Notes under the pieces: generated by a model
Seen by the model: only the letters and a program-made list of their open reading frames with translations
Told to the model about the DNA's origin: nothing
Databases searched by the model: none
Assembly: GCA_015069695.1 (NCBI GenBank)
Contig: JADCRZ010000022.1
Coordinates: 50,445-114,444 of the forward strand
Source: Williamsia sp.
GTDB lineage: Bacteria; Bacteroidota; Bacteroidia; Chitinophagales; Chitinophagaceae
Length of the DNA: 64,000 nucleotides
Direction: 5' to 3'
Translations under genes and position numbers: made by a program
Shown: positions 26,925-36,389 of the stretch, piece after piece
Layout of the letters: each line of letters opens with the position of its first letter
Numbering within the stretch: position 1 is the stretch's first letter

Positions 26925-28190
26925 TTAATTATACTTGCGTCCCTGGCTGAAAAGAAATTCACGGAACGAAAAGCTCCATGTCAGCTGTACAAAGTTTTCT
27001 TTGATCAAGCCTGATTGAACAGTTCCTCTTGTACCTCCTTCTGCTGAGATCGTGTACAGCATGCCGCTCTTTGTAGAACTGCTGAACCCGCCGGTGAGGC
27101 CCCATTCGTTGATAGGATGATTGCGTACCTGCAGGTACGAGTTGTTGACATAAGCACCCATCTGAAAAGATCTTTTCCGGAAGTTGCGGCCAAATTGATC
27201 AGTTGTATACCGGGCAAATTCAGCACCGGCAGATATCCGGTGGCTGCTCATCAGTTGCCAGCCATCTCCCTTTACATTCAGCGAAGACCAATCCTGGAAC
27301 AGGTAATCCAGGGCAAATGTTTGTCCGGCCTTGCTGCTGAGGGCAATGCCTGCTCCATAGGAACGGGGCAGATAGAACTGGCTGGCTGTTGTATTGCTTT
27401 CATTCAGCACTTGCTGGCTGTTGCCTTTCAATACGAGTGTCCGCTCAACCGAAAGCTTTGTTTTGTCTGCAAAGCTGGCTCCCAGCGAGAAGTTCCAGTT
27501 TTTACTCAGATCGATGGAATAAATGGCGCCGGTTTCAAACCGGAAATGGGAATAAGAATCCTGCCGTTTGCCGGAAACTGCCGTATCGGATGCAGCATTG
27601 GTCAGCGAAGCCAGCTGGTTGATAGAGCCGGTTACATAAGAGGAGGTAACGCCCAGGGACAAGTGCTTTCCCAGCTGAAATGCATTGGCCCAGTAAAAAT
27701 CGTGGAGGCCGCCATCACCGCTGTAGTTGATGGCATACGTATCATTGGAGCCTTCCACATTGCCACTCTTTGTAAAAGAATAGTTCACGCTGCTGAGCTG
27801 TCTGAATCCAACGCCGCTTCCCCAGAATGAATTGAGTTTTGTGGAGAGGCCCAGTTTCTTCACCGTAAAGTCCCGGTTGCCGCTGTTATCAGTCGTGATC
27901 GGATCACCGCTATAGGTCACAAACCTGGCCGCTCCGCTGATGTCCATCGTGAAAAAACTGCGGGGTAAACCAGCCAGGGAGGCGGGATTGTTACCTGATG
28001 AAAGAAGGGTTGATTTTAAAGCCAGCCCTGTATATCCCATACCGCTGTTGTGGTTGTAATTGCGGTGTTCCAGGTCACCGATACCGTATACCGAATAGGG
28101 CGTACTCATTTCCTGGGCCGAGGCTTTCACACCGGCCATACAAACCATGGTGAAGACAAGCAGTTTTCTCGAAAGGGTCATGTTAATCAT
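26925..28190 (-). CDS. Probable outer-membrane beta-barrel protein
   Basis: The 421-residue protein has a signal peptide ending near KASAQ. It contains STPYSVYGIGDLEHRNY and GYTGLALKSTLLSSGNNPAS, reminiscent of Bacteroidota FadL/OmpP1-like barrels, followed by many amphipathic strands and a C-terminal FVQLTWSFSFREFLF. It likely forms a barrel, cargo unknown. The ATG at 28190 overlaps the stop of the DUF4270 gene; an in-frame ATG at 28181 is an equally plausible start. The tight coupling suggests the two products act together at the outer membrane. Confidence 0.7.
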   Translation of the reverse strand: MINMTLSRKLLVFTMVCMAGVKASAQEMSTPYSVYGIGDLEHRNYNHNSGMGYTGLALKSTLLSSGNNPASLAGLPRSFFTMDISGAARFVTYSGDPITTDNSGNRDFTVKKLGLSTKLNSFWGSGVGFRQLSSVNYSFTKSGNVEGSNDTYAINYSGDGGLHDFYWANAFQLGKHLSLGVTSSYVTGSINQLASLTNAASDTAVSGKRQDSYSHFRFETGAIYSIDLSKNWNFSLGASFADKTKLSVERTLVLKGNSQQVLNESNTTASQFYLPRSYGAGIALSSKAGQTFALDYLFQDWSSLNVKGDGWQLMSSHRISAGAEFARYTTDQFGRNFRKRSFQMGAYVNNSYLQVRNHPINEWGLTGGFSSSTKSGMLYTISAEGGTRGTVQSGLIKENFVQLTWSFSFREFLFSQGRKYN

Positions 28191-29511
28191 TTTTAATGGT
28201 TACAACTGATAGAACCAACTGGGAGCTTACACTGCCATGGTGGGCGTCATTGGCAATCAACCGGTTGAATGAAGAGAAATCGCCGGGAGTTTTTTCCAGC
28301 AGGAAAAAGCCGTTTGCCGTGCTCCCTGCCGTTGCCAACAGGGTCTTGATGGATGAAGTAATCGGAAAAGAGTAAGTAGCATTGGTATTATAAACATAGT
28401 CGGTAAGCGGCGCGCTGTACAGGACGCCTGTTCCGGCTGCATCAGTGACTGACGTGCCAACTGTATTGGATGCATCGGTTTGGGCAAGGTAAAGCTCGGG
28501 AGGAAGCTTATACCGGTATTGGTCAAACGAATTGTCTGCTATCCTTACTACCAGTGTGGCACTCACCAGTTCTACGGTGCTGTTGAGCTGCAGGATATTG
28601 CGCAGCGAAGGAAAACTCAGCTTGAGCAGTACGCCGGCGGATGATTGCAGATAAGACTGATTGGCCGTTACAGTAGAAGAAAATTCCTGTACGCCTGTAC
28701 CGGTTCCTGCTTGAAGCTTGGTGCCACTGCGGTTTGTGAGCACCTGGTTAAAGGCAAGATCATTGGGCGTTATCGCAAAGTCTTTGAACTTGCTTTCCGG
28801 GTAAGGTGTAGAGATATGATAATAAAGCCGCATCTTCACAGAGTCTGCCACTGCCTTCACGCCAAATACCTGCGATGTATCAGTTGTTCCTGCTGCGACA
28901 GAAATTCCCTTGAAGTAGTTCAGAAAATCTGTTGAAGTCGTTGTTTCTGTAGCATGGTCCTTTAATTTGCTGAACAGCTCCCTTCCTTTGTTATCACCCA
29001 GGCGCATCAGGATTGAATCTCTTGCCGGACTGAAGCCTACCGTTTTGCTGCCGAGCGGTTCGGTTTTTACAGGGATAGAACTTGTGTTGAACAGCTGCGA
29101 ACCATAGGTATAGGCAATGGTCTGGTCCAGCTCCCGCACCACCAGGGTAAGTGGTTTGGTTGTATCGCCGTAGTAGTTGCCATTGGGCTTTATGATAAAA
29201 TCAAGCGAATCATATACGGCATTGTCTTCCAGCGTAGGATCTGAAGGCAGGCCCACCTGAAAGAACGGACTGGCACTTATTCTTCCCAGATAAGGATCCT
29301 TGTAATTTCCGATCAGCAGAACAGACGGATTGTTGGTGGCAAAAGAATCCTGCACCACTGTGGACATCTCTACTGCTACCGTATCGATGCTGGCGAGGTT
29401 GATATAGGTATCGCCCAGGTCGGTTCCGAACTGAATGTCTTTTTTGTAACAGGATGATAGGGAACACAGCGCAAGAAGAGGGAGTAAAAATTTCTGGATC
29501 ATGTGTGTCAT
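28183..29511 (-). CDS. DUF4270 lipoprotein
   Basis: The 442-residue protein has a lipobox LSSC (C21), then the DUF4270 pattern. Visible elements are FGTDLGDTYINLASIDTVAV, a segment DPYLGRISASPFFQVGLPSD near residue 72, DSLDFIIKPNGNYYGD, and a beta-rich remainder. DUF4270 proteins are Bacteroidota-specific envelope lipoproteins of unknown function. The stop overlaps the start of the outer-membrane protein gene. Start ATG 29511 or 29502; both leave the lipobox intact. Confidence 0.8.
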   Translation of the reverse strand: MTHMIQKFLLPLLALCSLSSCYKKDIQFGTDLGDTYINLASIDTVAVEMSTVVQDSFATNNPSVLLIGNYKDPYLGRISASPFFQVGLPSDPTLEDNAVYDSLDFIIKPNGNYYGDTTKPLTLVVRELDQTIAYTYGSQLFNTSSIPVKTEPLGSKTVGFSPARDSILMRLGDNKGRELFSKLKDHATETTTSTDFLNYFKGISVAAGTTDTSQVFGVKAVADSVKMRLYYHISTPYPESKFKDFAITPNDLAFNQVLTNRSGTKLQAGTGTGVQEFSSTVTANQSYLQSSAGVLLKLSFPSLRNILQLNSTVELVSATLVVRIADNSFDQYRYKLPPELYLAQTDASNTVGTSVTDAAGTGVLYSAPLTDYVYNTNATYSFPITSSIKTLLATAGSTANGFFLLEKTPGDFSSFNRLIANDAHHGSVSSQLVLSVVTIKND

Positions 29512-29769
29512 GCTTCTGTATGCATATTTCGCCGCAAAATATCCAGCATGGCTGTATAGGGCTTGTTATAGTAGATCAACGTGGTTGAATAATCTACAAA
29601 CAGAAGGTTTATCTCTACGAAGCATTGTGCCGGCTTTTAAACGGGTTTGATCTGCCTGTAAAGCCTTTGTAGAGAGAAAAAGCCGGTTCATCTATAAATA
29701 GCCTACCATGATCTATTTTAAGAAGCTTTTTGGCCGGTCAGCTGATACTTTCGACGAAAATTATATAGC

Positions 29770-30783
29770 ATGCGTACATCGTACTTTTTATGTGTTTTTG
29801 CAATGGGCTTGTGTTTGCTGGCCGGAACAGCCTGTAAGAAAGACAGCAGTTCGGATACAACGCTGGTAGGCGACTGGGTAAGCAGTTCCGACTTTGATGG
29901 GAATGCCCGCAGCGAGGCCGTAACTTTTACCATCGGTACAAAGACCTACCTGGCTACGGGTACTTCCAATACAGAGCGCTTCAGCGATTTGTGGGAGTAT
30001 GATGTAGACCTGAAATACTGGAAACAAAAAGCCTCCTTTCCCGGTGTTGCCCGGAGCTCAGCCATTGCCTTTGTTGTAAACGGAAAGTGTTATGTTGGAA
30101 CGGGCTTTGACGGTGTGAACAAATTGAACGACATGTGGCAGTACGATCCCGCAACCGATCAATGGACACAGAAATCACCGTTCCCGGGTTCAGCCCGGTA
30201 CGATGCCGTAGCATTTACAATCGGCAGCAAAGGATATCTCTGTTCGGGCTTTGATGGAAATTATCTGAAGGACTTATGGGAATACAATTCAACAACCGAT
30301 ACCTGGACACAGAAGGCAAGTCTCGGGGGCACAAAGCGTTCAGCAGCGATGGCTTTTGTACTGAACGACAAAGCCTATGTCTGTTCCGGAAACAACAATG
30401 GTACATCACTCAATGATCTGTGGATGTATGACGCCGGAACAGATACCTGGTCGCAGAAAAGAAAGATCTCTGCCAGCACCGACAGCAGCTTTGATGACAC
30501 TTATACCACTATACAGCGGTACAATGGGGTAGCTTTTGTGTTGAACAACAAAGCCTATATTACCACCGGTGAAAATGGCTCCCTGCTTTCTGCCACCTGG
30601 GAATATGATGCAGCTGCTGATCTATGGACGGACAAAACAGCTTTTGAAGGAAGTGCCCGCACAGGCGCCGTGGCTTTTACGCTGCAGAACAGGAGCTTTG
30701 TGCTTACCGGCAGGAGCGGCACGCTTTCTTACGACAATATGCTGGAATTTAAGCCTTCTGCAGCCTATGTGCAAAATGACTGA
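29770..30783 (+). CDS. Kelch-repeat lipoprotein
   Basis: The 337-residue protein begins with a lipoprotein signal (LLAGTACKK, Cys about residue 22). It contains six Kelch-type repeats of 45-50 residues, each with variants of LWEYDxxxDxWTQKxxFxGxAR and AVAFxxxxKxYxxTG. Together they would form one six-bladed beta-propeller, usually a binding platform. No catalytic residues of galactose oxidase are evident, so an enzyme name would be unsafe. It is divergent from the DUF4270 gene, with 258 bp between their starts. Confidence 0.85.
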   Translation: MRTSYFLCVFAMGLCLLAGTACKKDSSSDTTLVGDWVSSSDFDGNARSEAVTFTIGTKTYLATGTSNTERFSDLWEYDVDLKYWKQKASFPGVARSSAIAFVVNGKCYVGTGFDGVNKLNDMWQYDPATDQWTQKSPFPGSARYDAVAFTIGSKGYLCSGFDGNYLKDLWEYNSTTDTWTQKASLGGTKRSAAMAFVLNDKAYVCSGNNNGTSLNDLWMYDAGTDTWSQKRKISASTDSSFDDTYTTIQRYNGVAFVLNNKAYITTGENGSLLSATWEYDAAADLWTDKTAFEGSARTGAVAFTLQNRSFVLTGRSGTLSYDNMLEFKPSAAYVQND

Positions 30784-30955
30784 CAGGGCTTGATCAGCTG
30801 AACTTTTCAGAACAGTGCGGAGCATGAACAAATCGATTTAAGTTAATCTTAACGCTTGCTATGGTGGGGATCAACTTAGCTGGATTAGTTTTAGGCTCCG
30901 CCTTGCTATATACTCCCTCTTGCTGAACCTATTTCTTGATCACAAACAACAACCG

Positions 30956-31660
30956 GTGATTAACTGTCTGATTATTGACGACGAGCCGCTGGCGCTTGAT
31001 CTGCTGGAAGATTATATCAGCCAAATTCCCCTGCTGAAATTAGCCGGCCGGTTCGACCGGCCCCTGCAATCGCTCTCTTATTTTGACCAGGGATCGATTG
31101 ATCTTATTTTTCTGGACGTGAACATGCCGGCTATTTCAGGCATTGATTTTTACAGATCGCTGACCAAAAAGCCGGAAGTGATTTTTACAACGGCATACAG
31201 TGAATACGCGCTGAAAGGGTTTGAGTTAAATGCAATCGACTATCTGGTGAAGCCCATTGCGCTGGACCGCTTTATGAATGCAGTCAACAAAGCGAGAGAT
31301 TATATCGAGTATAAAAACAGCAAGGGCAATCTGCACAACAATGAATTCTTTTTTATCAATGCCTCTCACAAAATCCTGAAGGTCTTTTACAATGATATTT
31401 TGTACATGGAAGGCCTGAAAGATTATACAAAGATCTATCTGGAAAGCAACCAGAAGCCGCTGCTGATCCTGCACAACCTGAAATATTTTGAAGAACTGTT
31501 GCCGGCACAACAGTTCGTTCGTATTCACCGCTCATACATCATCGCGGTAAGCAAGCTCAATGCCATCACCCGGAAAGCTGTTACCATCGGTGATATTACC
31601 ATGCCGCTCAGCGACAATTACCGGAGCGGTCTTTTCTCGCTGCTTAACCTGAATTTATAG
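30956..31660 (+). CDS. LytTR-family response regulator, unpaired
   Basis: The 234-residue protein begins (GTG 30956) with VINCLIIDDEPLALDLLEDY, the standard LytTR receiver start. A TTG 36 nt upstream would add 12 atypical residues. Receiver residues are D8/D9, phosphoacceptor D54 (IFLDVNMP) and the Lys in YLVKPI; the LytTR DNA-binding domain follows (about 130-232, with FVRIHRSYIIAV). No kinase is adjacent. The unpaired LytS kinase 4 kb away is a candidate partner. Its stop codon overlaps the stop of the convergent metalloprotease gene by six bases. Confidence 0.9.
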   Translation: MINCLIIDDEPLALDLLEDYISQIPLLKLAGRFDRPLQSLSYFDQGSIDLIFLDVNMPAISGIDFYRSLTKKPEVIFTTAYSEYALKGFELNAIDYLVKPIALDRFMNAVNKARDYIEYKNSKGNLHNNEFFFINASHKILKVFYNDILYMEGLKDYTKIYLESNQKPLLILHNLKYFEELLPAQQFVRIHRSYIIAVSKLNAITRKAVTIGDITMPLSDNYRSGLFSLLNLNL

Positions 31661-33811
31661 CTTCACAATCTTTCTGACGATCACCCGATCAGAAAAAACA
31701 GCACGCACGATATAAGTGCCGCTTGCGTAGCCGCTAAGATCAAAGCTGTAGTAATTACGCGTTTGTCCATACGTAAGTGTTTCTGCTAATTTTTGTCCTG
31801 TAGTACTGTATATCTCAATGCCCTGGAGGTTAACCGGTTGCGGGTAAAACTGCACGGCAATCAAACCGGAGGTTGGATTGGGGGTTGCCAGGAATCCTTT
31901 TTCCTTGAGGAAAGGATTGACTGTAATGGTGCGGAAATTAACATCATCCAGATAAACATTGTTCTCATTTCCGCTGGTGTTTCTGAATGCTACCAGGAGG
32001 CTGGGCGCACCAATGTATGCCGACAGGTTGATGGAATCTTTGCGCCATTCCGTAGCTGCCGGAACAAAGGAAGTGGTGGTGGCTGCCGTGCGTGTAACCA
32101 GCGAGCTGCCCCATTTTTTATATACAGATGCATAGGAAGCGCCGCAATCGGTGCTTACCAGCACTTCCAGCGTGTCCCAATTATTGTTTGTGGCAGTAAG
32201 ATTGGTGTAAGCTGCGGCGGCTACCTGGAAAGACAGGTAAGCCGTATCCACCGTAGAAGCAATAGACAGTGTAGGCATGCGCAGGTCGTCTTTTTGTCCG
32301 ATAGAAGTATTGTTGAGGTTGTCGATCCGCACGCTGCCGGTGCCGGTTTTTCCGCTGCCTGTTACGCGCTGCCAGGTTATGCCGTTATCCGGGTTTACAA
32401 CATCCCAGCCCTGCGGCGGAAACGCAGTATTCTCGAAGCTTTCGGTTACAGCTGCAACAGGCGTATAGTATTGGAATGAAGCGGCAATTACGTTGTTCGT
32501 AGGATCTTCGTCTGCGCTGCCATTGGGTTGTGAAAGGGCCACAGTGATCAGGTGGTTGCCGATGGGGGTTGTAAGACTGTTCAGCGTAACAGCAGCAGTA
32601 GCAGACCGCGCAAGCGAGCCCGTCCAGTTAGTGGTTGATACGATCGCGCTGTCGATCCTCACTGTAATGGTTACAGCTGTGAGGGTCTGGGCACCCCGGT
32701 TTCTGATGGTAATGGCGGGGGAAAAAGTAGCACCGCACAGGCGTTGTGCCGGCTGGCTGAGAGCAAGAACCTGTGCATCAAAGTTTCTTAATACAACGGG
32801 CTGGCATGCATTGGAGGCCAGCAGGGAAGAACGGTAGGTGAGGAGGGCACTTTCCATGCGCACGACCTGCTGGTTGGTAAACATCACCAAACAAGCATCG
32901 TTGCTGTAATCCATGTAGTTCTGGTACATGATCCCATTGCCGGAAGAGGTACAATTGTCTGTCCGTACACCGGTATAACAGCTGGTAGTAGCAACAGACT
33001 GGTTGGGGGTGTCATCTATATAATCGGTGCCGCTGCAGGTATTATTACTGGTTTCATCATCGCCCCAGATATGAATCAGGTTGAAATAATGACCGCTTTC
33101 GTGTGTGAGGGTCTTTCCACCATTGTAAGCGGCAAAGGAACTGCCGGGCAGAGAACGGTAATCCACTACCACGCCTTGTTCTGTTTCGTTGCCATCCTGT
33201 GGGAAAGTAGCGTAGCCAAGAATGTTGTTGGAAAGCACACAGACCCATACGTTGAAATAATTGCTGCTGTTCCAGCTATCAGCGCCACCGGATGATGCAT
33301 GTTTTACGCCATCATCCGTATTGCTGAAAGAGGTACGGGTAGTCGTAATGCGTTCAATACCGTTGGTGCTTTCGCCATCAGGTGTACGTTGTGCCAGACA
33401 AAACTGGATGCTTGATTTTCCAAAGAGGGATTTAAAGTAAGAAGGAATTCTTGTTGAGTCGCCATTCAGGCCTGCATAGTCCTTGTTCAGGGTATCGATC
33501 TGTGCCTGCAGCTGGGCATCAGTAACAACGGCCGGGTTGGTAAGTACAACATGAAATACGACCGGTATGGTATAAACAGCTGCTACTTTGTTGGCATTGC
33601 CGATTGCAGCACTTCTTTCCTGTACGGTTCTGTTGAATTGGGTTCTTTGTGCTTCAAAACGGGCTCTCAGTGCGGGATCGCGTTCCAGTCTTTCCTCCAG
33701 CCGCTGCATGGTGCCGCATCTTTCCTGTACTACTCTGTCGGTTGTTTGTGCCATGCTTCCCAATACCTGGAAGATGAATAAGCCCAGGTAAAAAAGTTTT
33801 TTGTAACTCAT
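31655..33811 (-). CDS. Secreted M43-type zinc metalloprotease with type IX secretion domain
   Basis: The 718-residue protein has a signal peptide (MSYKKLFYLGLFIFQVLGSM, cleavage after MAQ). Its pappalysin-like catalytic site is THESGHYFNLIHIWG (H237, E238, H241, third ligand H247). A met-turn-like YMDYS follows, then two beta-sandwich regions (roughly 340-440 and 450-620), and finally a C-terminal sorting domain starting near FLATPNPTSG and ending RVIVRKIVKL. That domain targets cargo to the type IX secretion system, so the enzyme is surface-exposed or released. ATG 33811 was preferred over an upstream start because it opens the signal peptide. Confidence 0.9.
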   Translation of the reverse strand: MSYKKLFYLGLFIFQVLGSMAQTTDRVVQERCGTMQRLEERLERDPALRARFEAQRTQFNRTVQERSAAIGNANKVAAVYTIPVVFHVVLTNPAVVTDAQLQAQIDTLNKDYAGLNGDSTRIPSYFKSLFGKSSIQFCLAQRTPDGESTNGIERITTTRTSFSNTDDGVKHASSGGADSWNSSNYFNVWVCVLSNNILGYATFPQDGNETEQGVVVDYRSLPGSSFAAYNGGKTLTHESGHYFNLIHIWGDDETSNNTCSGTDYIDDTPNQSVATTSCYTGVRTDNCTSSGNGIMYQNYMDYSNDACLVMFTNQQVVRMESALLTYRSSLLASNACQPVVLRNFDAQVLALSQPAQRLCGATFSPAITIRNRGAQTLTAVTITVRIDSAIVSTTNWTGSLARSATAAVTLNSLTTPIGNHLITVALSQPNGSADEDPTNNVIAASFQYYTPVAAVTESFENTAFPPQGWDVVNPDNGITWQRVTGSGKTGTGSVRIDNLNNTSIGQKDDLRMPTLSIASTVDTAYLSFQVAAAAYTNLTATNNNWDTLEVLVSTDCGASYASVYKKWGSSLVTRTAATTTSFVPAATEWRKDSINLSAYIGAPSLLVAFRNTSGNENNVYLDDVNFRTITVNPFLKEKGFLATPNPTSGLIAVQFYPQPVNLQGIEIYSTTGQKLAETLTYGQTRNYYSFDLSGYASGTYIVRAVFSDRVIVRKIVKL

Positions 33812-34235
33812 GTCAGTTTTGCGCTTTTGCAAATCAATGAATAGATCCTGTTAAGGAAATGTTGCTATAGATGAACCGTGAAAATGTATAGGTGAATGAG
33901 GTTTCTAATAAAGATATTGTGCCAGCCCTATACTAAAACGCAATTCAGGTAAATTGGTTGGGTGTACAGGGAAAAGCCAGGAACCGGTTGTTGAATTATA
34001 ACAATTTTCTAATGGTAAATCATTATCTGTGTTCATTTTCACCTGCTCGTTTCTTTGGTTAATGAAATGTTGTTAGGATCTATTTTGACACCATAGAAAC
34101 AGATAAATAAAAGGTACGGATTGTTCGGTATATATTTTGTCAATAAAAAGAATTCCCAACTATTCCGGGTAAATGGGCATCAATATACCCGGCTGCCTGG
34201 CTGAATTTAAACCAAACAGCGCTTAAAATATTTGT
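33812..34235. other. Gene-free stretch, AT-rich divergent promoter region
   Basis: About 420 bases lie between the divergent metalloprotease and APS kinase genes. I see no supported gene or RNA. A near-consensus -7 box TATCTTTA lies on the minus strand at 33916-33909, and no convincing -33 accompanies it. The composition is markedly more AT-rich than the flanks. Confidence 0.45.
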
Positions 34236-34790
34236 ATGATTGTTCAACTATGCGGTTTGTCGGGTGCAGGAAAAACGACCCTGACTACTTGTACAAAGGA
34301 AGTCCTCAAGAGCCAGGGTGTGAAAACCGAGATCATCGACGGAGATGAATACAGGAGCCGGTTTTGCCGCGACCTGGGTTTCTCGCGGGAAGACAGGTTT
34401 GAAAATATCCGGCGGCTGGCGTTTATTGCCAGTAAGTTTTCCTCTCACGGCATTGTTGCCATCATCAGTGCCATCAACCCGTATCAGGAATTGAGAGATG
34501 AGCTGAAAAACACGTACAGGAATGTTCAGACCATATTTATAGAATGCCCGCTGGATGTATTGATAAAACGGGATACAAAGGGCTTGTACAAAAGAGCACT
34601 GCTGCCGGACGGGCATCCCGAAAAGATCACCAATCTCACCGGCGTCAACGATCCTTTTGATGTGCCCAAACGGCCTGACCTGACCATCAACACCAGTTTG
34701 TACACCCTGGAAGAAAGTGTGCAGCTGTTTTCTCAGTTTGTTCTTCAACGCCTGCCTGTGCAGGCCCAGCCGGTCAGCTACATGCCGTAA
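34236..34790 (+). CDS. cysC: Adenylylsulfate (APS) kinase
   Basis: The 184-residue cytosolic P-loop kinase phosphorylates APS to PAPS. The P-loop is GLSGAGKTT (7-15), followed by IIDGDEYRSRFCRDLGFSRE, which matches the APS-kinase DGD...R...LGFS block, and ENIRR. The usual SPY motif reads IISAINPY, a slight variant, and the lid region KGLYKRA is present. Length is standard. No ATP sulfurylase (cysD/cysN or sat) is nearby. The sulfotransferase gene starts 32 nt downstream, so this enzyme most likely supplies PAPS for sulfation rather than for assimilation. Confidence 0.88.
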   Translation: MIVQLCGLSGAGKTTLTTCTKEVLKSQGVKTEIIDGDEYRSRFCRDLGFSREDRFENIRRLAFIASKFSSHGIVAIISAINPYQELRDELKNTYRNVQTIFIECPLDVLIKRDTKGLYKRALLPDGHPEKITNLTGVNDPFDVPKRPDLTINTSLYTLEESVQLFSQFVLQRLPVQAQPVSYMP

Positions 34791-34822
34791 TTCTTTAGAA
34801 TGAAAATTATTTATACCATCTC

Positions 34823-35668
34823 ATGAACAACAATATCCTGGTTATTACCGGTATGCACCGTTCGGGTACTTCCCTGATTACACAGTGGCTGAACAAATGC
34901 GGCTTGCCCGTTGGCGACCGCTTGCTGGGTGCCTTGATTGGCAATGCAGAAGGCCATTTTGAAGACCTGGATTTTGTAGAGTTTCACACCGGGGTGCTGG
35001 AATCGCAGGGAATTGCAGGCAATGGACTGGACGACAAGGCTGTTCACAAGATAGACGAAGCTGCGTCGCAAAAGCTGCAAGGGATGATTGCTGATAGAAA
35101 TGCACATCATGCAGCATGGGGCTGGAAAGACCCCCGCACCTGTTTGTTCCTTTCCGTATACCGGAATTTTCTACCCCAGGCGCGTTACCTGATCATTGTA
35201 AGGGATTATGGTTCCGTTGTCAATTCTTTGATCAGCAGGATCTATCGCTCGGCCGAAAAAAAGTATATGACCCGCAGCGCCTTCTCTGCCTGGTTATGGA
35301 AAAATTTCAGAAGCAAGCTGCGCAAGAAAAAGCTATACAGGGAACTGACGGAAAAATACCTGAAAGTTTGCATCGCTTACAACGAAGAAATCCTTCAACA
35401 TGCCCGGCAGCTTCCGGAAAGCCAGTACCGGGTGGTAGATTATAAAGTGCTGACAAAATCAGACAAGCCTGTATTCTCACACCTGCATGACAACTGGAAT
35501 TTTCCCCTGCAGTATACCCCCTTCAATGATGTATACAAAGAAAAACTGCTCAACGCACCGGTCAGCCTCCTGCCTTTCGTAAAAGACAAAAGCCTGTTGA
35601 TGAAAGCCGCGGAACTGGAAGCAAAACTGAGAAAGCTGATTCCTGCAGAGGACCTGGTGAAGACCTAA
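34823..35668 (+). CDS. Sulfotransferase family protein
   Basis: The 281-residue protein has the PAPS 5'-phosphosulfate loop as ITGMHRSGTSLI (about residues 7-18) and the 3'-phosphate-binding segment as RYLIIVRDYGSVVNSLISR. No signal peptide or membrane anchor is seen, so it should act in the cytosol on a small molecule, glycan precursor or lipid-linked substrate; the acceptor is unknown. It follows the APS kinase gene by 32 nt. Its TAA stop overlaps the convergent DtxR-family gene by four bases. Confidence 0.85.
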   Translation: MNNNILVITGMHRSGTSLITQWLNKCGLPVGDRLLGALIGNAEGHFEDLDFVEFHTGVLESQGIAGNGLDDKAVHKIDEAASQKLQGMIADRNAHHAAWGWKDPRTCLFLSVYRNFLPQARYLIIVRDYGSVVNSLISRIYRSAEKKYMTRSAFSAWLWKNFRSKLRKKKLYRELTEKYLKVCIAYNEEILQHARQLPESQYRVVDYKVLTKSDKPVFSHLHDNWNFPLQYTPFNDVYKEKLLNAPVSLLPFVKDKSLLMKAAELEAKLRKLIPAEDLVKT

Positions 35669-36327
35669 CTCTCCTCCCGCTCTACCAGCAGCCGTTCGCA
35701 GACCAGGTTGCTCAGGGTTTCCGATCCTGATTTGCCATAGCTCACCACCATCGATTTGTCGAATGGTTCTACCGCCCTGATCTTGATCCTGATGCCCAGG
35801 CTGATTTTCCGGCTGTTTAAATATTTCAGGAATTCAGGTGAGGTATTGATGACGGCTGCAAGGGTAACAGCATCGCCTTCCTGGCAGTCACTGAGCTTGT
35901 CGTAGGTCTTCCAAACAATCTTTCCGTTCCTGTCGGGTATGGGCGAGCCATGCGGGTCTACCTTTGGATGGCCGAGCAGCTCATCCATCTTTTCAAAGAA
36001 GAGCGGCGACTGGATGTGCTCTATCTGTTCTGCGATATCATGCACTTCTTCCCAGGCAAAATTCATTTTTTCTACCAGGAACATTTCCGTCAGCCGGTGC
36101 TTGCGGATCACCAGTCCGGCTTCCCGCTTTCCTTTTTCGGTAAGGCGCAGGGGTTTATAGCTTTCGTAGTGGACCAGCTTTTTTTCGGCAAATTTTTTCA
36201 TCATGCTGGTGACCGTAGGCATCTTGATACCCAGCCGTTTCGACAGCTCCGTTACGTTTACGTCGCCGTTCTCTGTGGCCAGGTTGAACAGGGCTTTCAA
36301 GTAGTTTTCTTCCGCCAGGGAGTTCAT
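35665..36327 (-). CDS. DtxR/MntR-family metal-dependent transcriptional regulator
   Basis: The 220-residue protein has an N-terminal winged helix (about 5-65, VTELSKRLGIKMPTVTSMMK). A dimerisation/metal domain (70-140, with EMFLVEKMNFAWEEVHDIAEQIEHIQSP) contains the expected His/Glu ligands. A C-terminal FeoA-like SH3 domain (150-220) follows. Members sense Mn2+ or Fe2+ and repress or activate uptake genes. It is divergent from a TonB receptor gene, with 114 bp between starts, and a palindrome in that gap is a likely binding site. Confidence 0.9.
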   Translation of the reverse strand: MNSLAEENYLKALFNLATENGDVNVTELSKRLGIKMPTVTSMMKKFAEKKLVHYESYKPLRLTEKGKREAGLVIRKHRLTEMFLVEKMNFAWEEVHDIAEQIEHIQSPLFFEKMDELLGHPKVDPHGSPIPDRNGKIVWKTYDKLSDCQEGDAVTLAAVINTSPEFLKYLNSRKISLGIRIKIRAVEPFDKSMVVSYGKSGSETLSNLVCERLLVEREES

Positions 36328-36389
36328 GGCGCAAAACTAGCTGAAATTGTTTAGATGGTGGAATGGCTAAGATAAGCTGTCAAAATAAA

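Noticed and set aside
29729..29753. Promoter for the Kelch gene (TTTG and TACTTTCG)
   Set aside because: Spacing is only 13 bp and the -7 box has a mismatch, so the pair does not meet the pattern used elsewhere.
23994..31660. Phosphorelay or defence island interpretation of the clustered regulators
   Set aside because: No nuclease, toxin, NTPase or other defence-type protein is present; the content is ordinary envelope and two-component proteins.
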